This document shows, one piece after another, positions 1 through 10,966 of a stretch of DNA of 64,000 bases. How positions within the stretch are numbered: position 1 is the stretch's first letter; the number at the start of each line of letters is the position of its first letter. The stretch lies in contig JAACJM010000015.1 of the NCBI GenBank assembly GCA_013368315.1, forward strand, positions 496,001-560,000. Reading direction: 5' to 3'. The translations under genes were made by a program, and so were the position numbers. The notes under the pieces were generated by a model. The model was not told the DNA's origin and searched no databases. It was given only the letters and a program-made list of their open reading frames with translations. The DNA is from Tetrapyrgos nigripes (Eukaryota > Basidiomycota > Agaricomycetes > Agaricales > Campanellaceae).

Positions 1-1280
1 CAAACCTCCATATCGTATTTGCGATATGCACTAGCTCCCAGTTCTTCTGTAGGCATGTCAAGTATCCTGAAAAGTCGTTAAATAACAGCACTTGACCACA
101 GAAAAAAAAAGAAGTCTCACCGGAAAGGTAGGCGCAGTTCAGTCAAAATGGTTGTCTGCACGCGCCTCATCTCTTCCATCATACTCTCGCTGGCTTCTTG
201 CGTCGTAACAGCAAAAAGCTCAACTTTGGAAAATTGGTGTACACGGTACAGTCCCCGTGTATCAGCACCACTGGCACCTGCTTCAGCTCTGAATGCATGA
301 CCTATACCTGCTACTTTCAGAGGCAACGAAGTGGATAGTAATAATTGGTTTGCAAACATGCCGGCAAGAGGTATTTCCGACGTAGCGGAAAGAACTAGCT
401 CAGGAGAAGGTGCTGAAGAAAGGTGTTGTAGGTGGTAAGCTTGTGAAGCTTGGGCATTTGCAGGGTCCCGAGGTTGGAATCCACAACGTCGAGCTATATC
501 CGACCGCACGACGTCAGGTGTGGTCACAGGTTTGAAACCGTGTTTTATAGCCACCGACAAAGCATAGTTGGCCAGAGCCATTTCTAGAAGGGCACCTTGG
601 TTCGTAAGGTAATACCACGATGAACCCGTTACTTGTGAACCGCTCTCTAGATTTAACCATCCCAGTTTCTTTGCTATGGATACGTGGTCGCGGGTTGGTG
701 TTGCAGCAAGAAGATCAGGTCCGTGTGATGCAAGAACCACAGCGGCCGATTCGGGACCTAGTGGTGCAGAAGGGTGTGTGTCGTTGGGGATGGCGAGTGC
801 TGTTTCCAGCAGGGTTTGTTCCGTACGGGAGACGATCTCCTCCAGCTCCAAAATCTCCTCCTTCAGCTTCTTTGCTCCTCTAAAGCAGCTTGCTTTGCTT
901 TTTCATCTTTTTCCAACGCGCTTTTCCTGACAACTTCACCGATCATTGAACGGGCATTTCGTTTTGCGTTCAGAGTGTTGGAATGGTTCTTTAGCTCGGT
1001 ATAGAGACGAGCGACGGATTGAATGGCTTCGGTGGTGACTGGAGCTTTTCTATTTATGGCATTGGTCGATTTATAGACAAAGTTTTCTGAAATGTTGCGG
1101 TAGTCCAACCTGGGAGGTGGTAACATCGTAGTCTGTTGTGAGTCTGCATTTGACGAAGCAAAGCGACATCTGGGAAACCTTTTGACTCCAATTATACTTA
1201 GAAGACAGACAATGAAAGGAATAATGATACTCACAGTTGGACTGGAAGAGACGGAAAGCTGCCGCTCTTGTACAGGACAT
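1..1280 (-). CDS. DIA4: Mitochondrial seryl-tRNA synthetase (3' part lies beyond the window)
   Basis: This class II synthetase charges tRNA-Ser in mitochondria. Motif 2 is visible as FRAEAGASGADTRGLYRVHQ, and after an intron (about 67-120) the strand continues DMPTEELGASAYRKYDME, both diagnostic of SerRS. I start it at 1280 (MSCTRAAAFRLFQSN) because splicing a 49-base intron (donor GTGAGT) joins that Arg-rich segment to FKRFPRCRFASSNADS. This gives a typical mitochondrial presequence ahead of the conserved LDYRNISENF. The coiled-coil arm follows (EKDEKAKQAALEE). About 862-878 the frame breaks: reading shifts by one base before KKLKEEILELEEIV. No plausible intron explains this, so a one-base deletion is likely. 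The gene leaves the window at base 1. Identity is firm; the start is inferred. Confidence 0.88.
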
Positions 1281-1349
1281 TGGGAAAAAGTGAAAACGCG
1301 TTGCGTCACAGTGACAGCGTGATTACGACGCGTCTTCATTTCGCTCATC
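1281..1349. promoter_or_regulatory. Compact divergent promoter, SerRS / RFC4
   Basis: Only 69 bases separate the inferred start codons of the mitochondrial SerRS gene (minus) and RFC4 (plus). Both 5' UTRs and any core promoter must fit here or overlap the first exons. No TATA box is visible, as expected for housekeeping genes. Confidence 0.5.
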
Positions 1350-2766
1350 ATGTCGTCCTCGAAGGTCGCAAATGCTGCTGATGTTCCCTACGAGCTACCA
1401 TGGTATGATACACACTCTGTACAGTGTGGTGCCGCTAACTCTTTTACAGGGTAGAAAAGTATCGGCCGACTGTGCTAGATGACGTGGTTGGGAACACGGA
1501 CACCATAGATCGTCTAAAGGTCATTGCTAGAGACGGAAACTGCCCTCATATCATCATCTCGGTGAGTGTCAGATCATCCTTGACTCTCCTTGGCTCACGC
1601 TTCTCTTCAGGGCATGCCTGGTATTGGTAAAACTACGAGTATACATTGCCTCGCGCATCAACTTCTAGGAGATGCATACAAGGAAGGAGTTTTGGAACTG
1701 AACGCGTCTGATGAGCGGTATGCAGCCTGATCTTCCGATGCAGCCAGTATCCTGACTTGCCATACAGTGGCATTGATGTCGTTCGGAATAAAATCAAGGC
1801 GTTTGCTCAAAAAAAGGTCACGCTCCCTCCTGGCAGACATAAGATCGTAATTCTGGATGAAGCTGACAGGTATGGACTTTCTCTCGAGTCCGTGTTCTAT
1901 CCTGACTGCTTTTCAGCATGACAGGAGGTGCTCAACAAGCTCTTCGGCGTACCATGGAAATATTCTCCAACACGACACGGTTCTGTCTTGCTTGCAACAT
2001 GAGTAACAAGATTATTGAACCTATACAAAGTCGTTGTGCCATTCTAAGATATGCCAAACTGACGGACGCTGAATTATTAAAGCGCCTGCTGGAAATCTGC
2101 GAAGAGGAAAAGGTACGTTCCTTCACTAGTCCTTTTAGAAGTCTCTTACAACTTGTATCGAACAGGTACAATACAGCGACGATGGATTGACCGCACTGCT
2201 GTTCACGTCTGAAGGCGACATGCGGCAAGCTATCAACAATTTGCAGTCCACTCATTCTGGGTTCAGTTTCGTGTCAGCGGATAATGTCTTCAAAGTCTGC
2301 GACCAGCCACATCCTGTTCTCGTGGAAGCTTTGCTAAGTTGCTGTATGAAAGGTGAAATTGACGGCGCCATGGAAAAGTTGAATGAGCTGTGGGAGCAAG
2401 GGTACAGTGCGGTGGACATTGTCGTGACAATCTTCAGGGTGGTGAAAAACGCATAGCAGGTGCATATTCTACTTCAGGCTCTTTCATTCTTTATTCTGAT
2501 GATTTTTCAGTATGCCTGAGTATACAAAACTAGAGTACATCAAGGTATGATGCCTGTGCTTCCGTTTCTACCATTTTCTGATCGTAGCCTTGACTGTAGG
2601 AAGTCGGCTTTACCCACATGCGCGTCCTAGAAGGAGTGGGCACTCTGATCCAGCTCGCAGGGCTGATTTCCCGTTTGTGCAAAATGGTATGTGCTTGGTA
2701 GTACTCTTAGAACGAATCAAACTGAGGATTCTTCAGGGCCTAAAACCTGAACTCTTTCGTGTCTGA
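1350..2766 (+). CDS. RFC4: Replication factor C subunit 4 (human RFC2 orthologue)
   Basis: This is a small subunit of the RFC clamp loader that places PCNA on primer-template DNA in the nucleus. Exons spell PWVEKYRP (RFC box), the Walker [33 protein letters not shown], the Walker B region [28 protein letters not shown] and [14 protein letters not shown], all matching yeast Rfc4. About eight exons are separated by introns of about 50 bases. The last exon ends GLKPELFRV. Near 2445-2449 a run of five A puts a stop (GCA TAG) straight after RVVKN. With four A the frame would read RVVKTHSS, splice at GTGCAT and join [11 protein letters not shown]. The break is therefore probably a one-base error in a homopolymer. 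Subunit assignment (Rfc4 rather than Rfc2/3/5) rests on [17 protein letters not shown]. Confidence 0.93.
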
Positions 2767-3105
2767 CGTGTCTGTTTAGCTGCTTGTCGTGTGTGTATGT
2801 ATATACGATGTCTGTATCTGTAGTATTTCTCTAGGAAAAAATGGGTCGCTTTCGTTGCGAATGCTATTCACTTCGTAACTCCAGTCCTCCCTTATTTGTC
2901 AGATACACCTGAGTTACATATATAGTGAGCGTAGCGTCAGGTAGTCAATTGTTTAATTTCAGAAAAAAGAAATGAATTGAATTTGAATTGAAGAAAATGG
3001 ACGCGACGATCACGTGCTTGGCGCGTCCCAGAGTTGAAGTTTTGGCCAAACAAGAACACATGAGCTTTCTACATCCGCCGTCACTCGATCACCCGCACTA
3101 CCACG
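2767..3105. other. Intergenic gap RFC4-sirtuin
   Basis: This holds the RFC4 3' UTR and the sirtuin promoter. A palindromic CACGTG (E-box) lies at 3011-3016, about 90 bases before the sirtuin start. Nothing else recognisable. Confidence 0.35.
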
Positions 3106-4876
3106 ATGACTGTGACGCTCGCCCTTTCAGACACCAAGACGGACAGCCATACTAGACGCACATTATCCGAACTTTCGCTTTCTGTTGCTAAATGCAAGAG
3201 AATTCTCGTCGTCACAGGTGCCGGTATCTCTTGCTCTTCGGGTATCCCAGTACGTTTAGTTCAGGGTGTCTCGCTCTCGTCTCACTAACCTTTATTCTCA
3301 GGACTTTCGCTCCTCTGATGGTTTATACAACCTAGTCAAGCAAAAATACCCAGATGTCGTCCTCAAGGGCCGTGATCTCTTTGACGCGTCCTTATTCCGA
3401 GACTCCACGTCTACCTCAGTCTTCCTCACCTTCATCTCTCAGCTCAAACAATCCATTGACTCCTCAGAACCTACACCCACGCACCACTTCATCAAATCAC
3501 TCGATACCAAGAAAAAACTACTACGATCCTATACGCAGAACATTGACGGCCTGGAAGACAGAGTTGGCTTGCACAGCCGGGCTGAACCGAGCGGAAAGGG
3601 CAAGGCTAAAGTCTCGTTGAAGCAATGCCGGAATGTTCAGCTTCATGGTGATATCCACCGCGTGCGATGCATGTCGTGTTCTGCAGAATTTCCTTGCCTC
3701 CAAGAGCATCTCGATCTTTTTGATACGGGACTTTCACCAGAATGTCCTGAGTGCTTGCAACGATGTAAGAGGGTCATCATGTTCTATCTACCCGACTTTT
3801 TTGACGCATATATCTCACTCAGCCGAAGCCCGTGTAGCTCGTTCTGCCAGAGCAACTAAAATCGGTTCTCTTAGACCCGCCATCGTATTATACGACGAAC
3901 CTCATCCTCTCGGTGACGAAATCGGACTGACACAAGGTTTCGACGTTGGGCGCAAACCTGAGATGCTCATAATCATGGGGACATCGTTGAAGGTCCACGG
4001 TTTGAAGAAGTTGGTAAAGGATTTTGCGAAAGCCGTTCACGCCCAGTCGTCCTCTGCATCCAGCAGCACCTCTCGCACAAAGAACTGGGTCGGCAAAGTC
4101 ATCTTCGTGAACAAGACAGCTCCTGGTTCCGAGTGGTCTGACATAATCGACTATCATGTCGGTGGAGAGACCGATGCTTGGTCGGAGAAGGTCATAGAGG
4201 ACTGGAAGAAGATGAGGCCAGCTGACTGGGAGGTACAGCAGACCCTTGACGGCGACGCCAGCATGAGTGGGTCGCCGTTCAAGGTTGTCAAAGACGCAAA
4301 AGTTGCAACAGCCAAGCCGAAAGCGAAAAGTAAGCTTTATCTCCTTAAACTGACCAACTGAGATATTGACGAAAGCCTTCCACAGACACCAAGAAGAAGC
4401 AGCCTCATTCTATCGACAACGCATCATCCAATCCCTTCGATATGGCTCTCAGTACTCCAGAGCATCCCTCCCTTGCCAAAGCCAAAAGGAAGCAGCCTCG
4501 TCCTGACGAGGAGGAGAACATCCCGCCAGAATCATTCGACATGGTTATCAGTCCTGCAAAACCACCCGGATCTCCTAGCAAGCGTCGGCAGGGACACTCG
4601 CATTACAATGACCTCGAAGCTAGTCCTTCGAAACGACGAGTCAAGGCACTCGGCACAGCAGGAACCATTGATCTAGAGGACAGGGGATTGCTGTTTGGGA
4701 AGACCAACAATCGGGCACCTTTAATGGACTTGGAGGACGACTTGGACGACTTGTGTGCCGACCTCTCTATGCAGGGTGTCAACAGTCCTGTTAAGCCGAA
4801 GCCTCTGAAGAAAAATGCTTTTCTTAGGAAGGCCGAGGTAGTGATATCTGTTGCACCTGTGAAGTCGAAGTCATAG
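3106..4876 (+). CDS. HST4: NAD-dependent deacetylase, Hst3/Hst4-type sirtuin
   Basis: A class I sirtuin that uses NAD+ to deacetylate lysines. Hst3/Hst4 members act on histone H3 K56 in the nucleus (family knowledge). The NAD-binding GAGISCSSGIP joins DFRSSDGLYN across intron 3250-3301. YTQNIDGLEDRVGL and QLHGDIHRVRCMSC carry the catalytic His and the first zinc cysteines; CPEC supplies the second pair. After intron 3765-3822 the core continues RPAIVLYDEPHPLGDEIG, MGTSLKVHGLKK and FVNKTAP. A third intron (4331-4385) leads to a tail of about 165 residues rich in Lys, Pro and Ser, with basic patches (SKRRQ, SKRRV) that look like nuclear localisation signals and acidic stretches. Frames join cleanly. 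Subfamily assignment is from the insert pattern and DEPHPLG; Hst2-like enzymes lack such a tail. Confidence 0.85.
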
Positions 4877-5143
4877 AGTCATGAGCCTGCTGAGATGTGC
4901 CTGTGGAGAGTGTCGGCCTCAGATTTTCATTTGTGTATTCGGAACACCATCATGCAAAACCAAACGCTATCCATGTTATACCAACCACATGCAGACTTTA
5001 TGTGATAGAGAGCATTGATTATCCTTCAAGCAGCATAGTTTATTACACCTGTATATATTGATTCTAGCATATATGAACATGAAATTGAACAGTAAAGATA
5101 CACGACAAGAAGCAAACCAGATTGACACATCGGCCCTCGATGA

Positions 5144-5819
5144 TCAGTCAATTATCAGCTCGGACACGCTCCAATCTTCGAAACTGCCATCGGGGAGATA
5201 ACGACGGATGACAAGAGGAATTTTCCGTTGCGAAAGTTCTTTTATTGCAATCTGAAGAGCGTCGGTCTCCCCATCCAAAGGTACCAGAACCGGCGCGTTC
5301 ATACTGAAAGACAGGTTGGCATGAGTTGCATGACGAAAAATAGGAAGACACACCTAATCTGTAGAGCTCTCGTCCCCAGTATCCTTGCCCGCTCGTATTT
5401 TGTGAGATATGGTGTTGTTATCCGCTCCTTGTTGGGCTGTCGTTCACCTCCCAAACCTGCCCCAACTGCGGTTTCTTGTGACTCTTCAGCATTTGCCATC
5501 TCCTGATCATGATCTGCGCCGTTCACGCCATTGACCTGGGTCTCTCCGTCCAATCCTGCACCGTCTTCACCCATGCCTTCGCCTTCGCCGTTTTCTTGAG
5601 CAAGTAGGTCATAACTATCATCCTAGTGTTCGAATTGAGGAAAAATTCCATTTCATATAGTATCAAGGACTGATGTACACACAACAAACGCGTCCTCGCC
5701 ATAGCTATGGAGACAGGTCTGACTTTTTGCGACTTGGAAAGTAGTTGGAAGAAAGTAACGTACCCAGGGGCAGCATCGTAGTCAACTCCTCCTCCACCGC
5801 CATACTCATCATCTGACAT
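5144..5819 (-). CDS. RPO26: DNA-directed RNA polymerases I, II and III subunit RPABC2 (Rpb6)
   Basis: This is the small subunit shared by all three nuclear RNA polymerases, which stabilises the clamp. The protein begins [10 protein letters not shown], the usual acidic leader. It passes through an acidic linker ([11 protein letters not shown]) into the conserved core [27 protein letters not shown] and [19 protein letters not shown], and ends [20 protein letters not shown], as Rpb6 does. Four exons are joined by three short introns. The second donor is ambiguous (GTTGTG or GTGTGT three bases on), changing one Val. The gene is convergent with the sirtuin, 267 bases apart. The tail is intact and in frame. 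Confidence 0.95.
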
Positions 5820-6830
5820 GGTGCCCTTTCAAATACTCGATAAGAAACTAGGGCGAGTGCCCAGCTGTGAGGAAATTTCAGAGGCCGAGGTAGTGTTGAA
5901 AATTGGAAAAAGACTTCCTAATTTGGACGGCTGGCATTTCAAACTCCGCTTTTTTGCGTCCATTCTTCAGAGCGACTCTCATTCTCACAGATCAGGATCG
6001 GGCTTCATATACGACATTTTCCTGGTCCTGTATAGTCGAAATGTCTTCTGATCCACATCGATGTATCACCGGTTCAGATAAGGCAAGAAGCGACCCAAAA
6101 TTTCGACCTCGGGATACCGCTCGGAAAATGTAGTAATGAAATCAAGGGTCTCAATGCACCTCCCCGTCAAGAGCAACCCGGTATCACAGTGATGCAGAAC
6201 ATGGAAACGCTTTCCCCAAGGCATCAAACCCCCTCAAGAGAAAGAAAACTCAAGAAAATCAGGCTGATCCAAGCAAACAGTCCGAAGTGGCCGACTCTCT
6301 CGGGGCCGAGGCACCTTCTTGGGCTCAGGAAGCAGAGTTAATTGCTCCAGACGTGTGATAAATTCGATTGCAGATCGTTGCGATAACCAGAAATTTCGTA
6401 TCCTCCACCTTTTTTTTTTGTACCGGCCACTGTCCTGTTGCCAATTTTTTAATGTAATTTTTTCGAGTGGCTTGGATGTTTGCAGACAGAACTGCTGGTA
6501 GATGGAGCCTGCTCGATATATGCACTGACCGGAAGGATGCACCGCGGAACCGGTACTAGGAGTGGACTGGAGCTTCTTGACATGACAGGAACCAGGACTC
6601 GTACCTTCGGAATGGTCACCCGGAGCGTCGGTGGACGCGAAACGTGCGGTGGTGGGGGTCGAGGGAAGATAAGCGGCTAGAAGCTGGTGTTTTCCTGAAA
6701 TTTATATGTCAATTTTACGGCGGCAGTCGGCTGGACCTACTTGTTTTTGCTGAGCCACTCTCCCTCTCTCTCTTCCCTCCCACCACCATCTCACTCCCTC
6801 TATCCCTAACTTTGTATATACACTCCTACT
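5820..6830. other. 1-kb divergent intergenic region, RPB6 / RRM gene
   Basis: Open frames here are short and lack codon structure or family similarity. The last about 90 bases before 6831 are a pyrimidine tract of CT repeats followed by TTTGTATATACACTC, a TATA-like element some 20 bases upstream of the ATG, typical of basidiomycete core promoters. No RNA gene seen. Confidence 0.4.
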
Positions 6831-9800
6831 ATGCCCTTCAAATCGCCTCGCTCTCGCACTTGGGGAACTCGTTTCGACTCTCTCCATCCTTCTCCTCCTC
6901 CATCCCCAAAAGCCACTGAACCCGGCACTGACTCCACCGTCGCCGACGTCGTCCAGCTCCCTGTCAAAGCGTCTGCCGTCAAGAAAGACTCTCAGGACGC
7001 CAGTATCTTTGTTGGAAGGTAATTGAATGTCTCTACTCGTCGTCGCTCCCTGCTCACCACTACGCCCTTACAGCCTCCCCGTCAACATCGAGCCCAACGA
7101 GCTTCTGGTGTCGCTCTCGGATCATCTTTCGGACTATAAAGAGATCAAATCCATCAAGGTTCATCGTGATCTCAAAGGTGGCGTCTGCGCGTTCATCCAG
7201 TGCGAGGTTGGTCCTTCCTCTTCATTCTGGTCACGAGACCTCTTCTGACATTCACGTTCAGGATGCAGCTGCCGCTGGCATTCTACTCAACACCTTTCAT
7301 TCTAACCCACCGAACCCATTCTGTAATAGAAACTTGCGTTTCGAGGTCGCTAGGGCTCCTCGTTCTCTCATCATTTCCTATTGGTTTGTCAATTTTACCC
7401 GCACACATGCGCGTATTCTCAACTCGCCTATAGTATTCCGACCTCTACTATGACCAAGGAAATTGCCACGGAAAACGACGTCGATGGTACGGCCAACGCC
7501 ACTACCACCATCACCACCGTTGTCGAGCTCAACCTTCCCTATGCCATGAGGATCTGGAAAAACAAGAATACTAACAGGCAAGTCGCAGGTCCACAGTCAT
7601 GCTCGATGAATTTCTTGTTCACCAAGTGATACAGGTTCTTGGTATCGTATGACTTCGAAGGTGGCGCCAGGCAAAACAAGGTTAATCCACCAGAGCTCAA
7701 TCACATCCTACAATTTGATCCTTTGCGATTCGACGACGAGGTACGTCGTATGAAACTCGAATCTACAACTTAAAACTTCTGATGCCTTCTTGTGCAGACA
7801 CTCAAGTTAATCTGTACTCATTTTGGGCCTGTCGAATACTTCAGGCCGTACAATTCAGGTGAGTCCAGTTGTCGATGTTCTGTGGTACCGTCCGGATATT
7901 TGGCCCGACGATCTCACTGGTCTACGTGCCTTCTCGACAGGTGATATTTTTCCTCCGCACAATGCCCCTCGCAAACCCAATATGGATACTCGATGCTTCG
8001 AAATTAAATGGCGTTATCGCGACGACTGTGTCAGTGCATTCACGGTGAGATTCTTTCTTGTTCGCTACGTCGTTCATCTCGATTGATCCTCCTTGCAAAG
8101 ACCATTCGTAAAGAGGTATTACATCTCAACGTTTCCTGGTTGCATCGGCATGATCGTCTTGCTCTGCAAGCTGGCTTACCTGCAGTCAACCCCCGAAGAC
8201 ACCACTTTGTAGGCGCGTATAACCATTCACGAGCTCAGTCGATCAACGAGTCGTCCTTCACAATGGATCGAAATGTCATGCACTCGACTGGGGATCCTCG
8301 CGGCGACCGTTTTGGTTCAGGGCGAGCCAATTGGCTGGAGCTGGACTTCCCTCCGCTTGGTAACGCAAAGAAAGTCTGGGACGAGGAACCCTCGCAATTA
8401 AAATTAGATCAGTTTGATGGGTAAGAAGGTTTTACATTATTCTTTTACCTTTTTGCTGAGAGATTCTCGCAGGACGTCTGGAAGCTCTCCGGTCGACGAC
8501 ATTGTTCCCGGTTCTCGTGGTGACGTTTCTTCTAATGTTCCTGCTTCGCTTTATCGTGAAGTGCAGAGCGACGACACTCCGATACTCGGGATGTCTCCAC
8601 TAACCCCCAAAACTTCTGCGAGTGCGTCCGGCTTTCCCACCACCCCGACTAGTTCCAACGGAGATTGCAAATCCTCCGCGTTCTTAAGAGCGTTCGAGGT
8701 TGATGACTCTACTTCAGTAGACGATCTCATCTCCGAAGGAAATCGCGTCTTGGACCCCACCTCTCTCTTCGTCGGAGGATTAGAGATGTACGGTCCCAAT
8801 GCTTGGGATGAACCTCGTCTGCTTAAATTTTTTGGACGTTTCGTCGGGCTCAAGAACGTCAGATTAATCCGCCCGCGTTAGTGTGTTCACGATATTAGTC
8901 TGAATTGGAACTTACCTTTTTTATGTTGCAGCAGGTGGAAGGACAGCATTCGCATTCATCAAATACGATAACAAGGAATCGCCAGCTCGTGCTATTTGCG
9001 AGGAGGTGCGTGATATCTTATCATTACCAAGCTGTTCGGGGCTGACTTTCCTGTTTTGCTTTCTAGAACAACAACGTCTATGAAGGACGCATCTTGCGAG
9101 TGCAGCTCCGAGACTACAATGCCCCTCGCGGAAATTTCAAGGCCGCAAGAGGCCGTGGGCGTTACTTCAGTGGCCCTCCCACAATTCAACCTTGCAACGA
9201 CTTCAGTTTCGACGAGGCTCGTGTGGCGGTAGAGGCGGAGAATCCAGTGGTCAACGATGTTCCTCCTTCCTCTGTTGAAGAGGTCGAACCCATGGTGAAC
9301 AATCAAGAAGTTGTAACTCCGCTTCCTACACCCTCACTTCCGGAAATTGACCCCGTCGAACATCCTGAACCTGTATCCGAGCAGCCGTCTTACCCAGCAT
9401 CGGAATCTGCCCACTCGGAGCCAACTCTAGTCAACAAGGAGATCGAAACGTTTCGCGAATGGTACGAAACCGGTGTTCCGTCTTCTGCTACGTGTACCCC
9501 TCCACCAGCTGGTCCCGTCATGCCTCCGGCACACCCAATGGGTGCTTATCCTGTACCTCCGCCTCCAGGGTACTATCCCGGAGCCCCATGGATGCCTCAA
9601 TACCCCCCAATGCAATACCCGATGCCTTATATGCTTGGCTACCCACCAATGTATCAAATTCCTAACGGTGTCTGTGCTGCGCCGTACACCAGTTCTAATG
9701 GTTCGGATGCTAGTGGACCTATCGCTGGCCCTCCTCTTCCTCCTCCTCCCCAGAACCCGTGGCCGGGAATGTATGGTGTAGGTGTTCCTCTCTATCTTTT

Positions 9801-10482
9801 CCCTGGTTCCTCACTTATTGAACATGTACAGGCATACATCCCTTATCCCGCTTACCCAGCACGACCATCTCCCGCCGAGCGATCGTCACCTCAACCCCTT
9901 CCTGGACAAGCTCCTGTGACTCCTGAGGGATTGTTTCAGGTTGATCAGGGCCCATTGATTCCCGTTTATCAACCGGAATCCCTTCAACGCTACATGCAGG
10001 ACAACCAGATCCCAATGCAATCCCTGCCAACGTCCGTTCCTGTTCAGATCCCTCCCCAACACATGCAGGGTTGGACGCCAATTCCCCAGCAGCCTCAACC
10101 TCAGCCAGCCGGTATTCAGCAGGTACTTCGTCCTGTTCTGCCTCCAAACTTTCAATTTCAAGTCCCTGCTCCGAACCCGGGCATAGCCGCTGGGGGCAAT
10201 TGGATGCCTCCCAATCCTGTCTCTCAGACCGTGCCCTTCCTTCCACCTCAGAGCGTTCCTACTTCAACCAACATTGGGCATGGGAACCTTGCTGGTGGTC
10301 CTAATGGCCCCGGTAACTTCCCGAGGCGCCAAGGGGGTCGAAAAGATCATCAGTTCAACGGGAACCGTCATCCTCGTCGCAACGGGCGGGGTGGCGTCGG
10401 AGATGGTCGTCAAAACTTTGGTGGGCCTGCTATGGCACATGTCGGAAACCCAGAGTGGAACCACTTGCATGGACGCCGCTAA
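6831..10482 (+). CDS. RNA-binding protein with three RRM-like domains and a Pro/Gln-rich tail
   Basis: About ten exons encode a protein of roughly 1,000 residues. The first RRM runs from SIFVGSLPVNIEPNELL to GGVCAFIQCEDAAAAG. A second, less typical one is TLKLICTHFGPVEYFRPYNS plus CFEIKWRYRDDCVSAF. The third is TSLFVGGLEMYGPNAWDEP, LLKFFGRFVGLKNVRLIRP and GRTAFAFIKYDNKESPARA. The C-terminal about 400 residues are Pro, Gln, Met and Tyr rich (repeated PPP, QYPPMQYPMPY) and end with Arg/Gly patches, suggesting condensate-forming behaviour. Intron 7578-7634 has a GC donor (AG|GCAAGT). The arrangement resembles Rim4/Msa1-type meiotic RNA-binding proteins, but that is only an inference. Function is unassigned beyond RNA binding. 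Confidence 0.85.
7578..7634 (+). other. GC-AG intron in the RRM gene
   Basis: The exon ends AACAG and the intron begins GCAAGT, the classical GC-donor consensus. It ends ATACAG, and removing it joins NTNR to FLVSYDFEGG in frame. No GT donor nearby would keep the frame. Confidence 0.75.
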
Positions 10483-10966
10483 GACCTATCTCTGAAAATT
10501 TCCAGTCATTTCAACCTTAACCTCATTTTATTCTTACTTAACAAGTGTAGTTGCTGTCTAGAGCTTTCGTCGTGCTGTCTCGATTCCTTTGCAATTCTTT
10601 TATAGTTTTCATTCCTCATGGCTATCTTCGCACCTTTGTCTTTGCATCCACCGGTTTCTTTTGAGTTTCTTCTCAGTACATAATTCATTTCATCTTTGAC
10701 CGATTCCTTCCCCTTTGTAGAATTCTCAAGGCCGTTCAAAAGTTTTCTCTGTACATTGTTTTTCTCAGTTTCTATTCCTCAGTTCGTTTCATCCATTCTC
10801 GTCTCGTTTCACTCATCCTTTTCAAACCTCTACCTAGGAACAACATAAAACATTAACGTACGTACATACAATCCACCCTTAAGTTACTCAAAACGTTCAC
10901 TCGTTACTTAGTAGATCTTATTTAGCACACAGTCGGATCAGAAAATGCATTGTCATTCGTATGGTT
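10483..10966. other. Intergenic region between convergent genes
   Basis: This is 484 bases of T- and C-rich sequence between two 3' ends. It presumably holds both 3' UTRs. No credible gene, hairpin or repeat seen. Confidence 0.35.

Noticed and set aside
9815..10246. Minus-strand Glu-rich frame opposite the RRM gene tail
   Set aside because: Antisense of a Pro/Gln-rich coding region; no start context or similarity.
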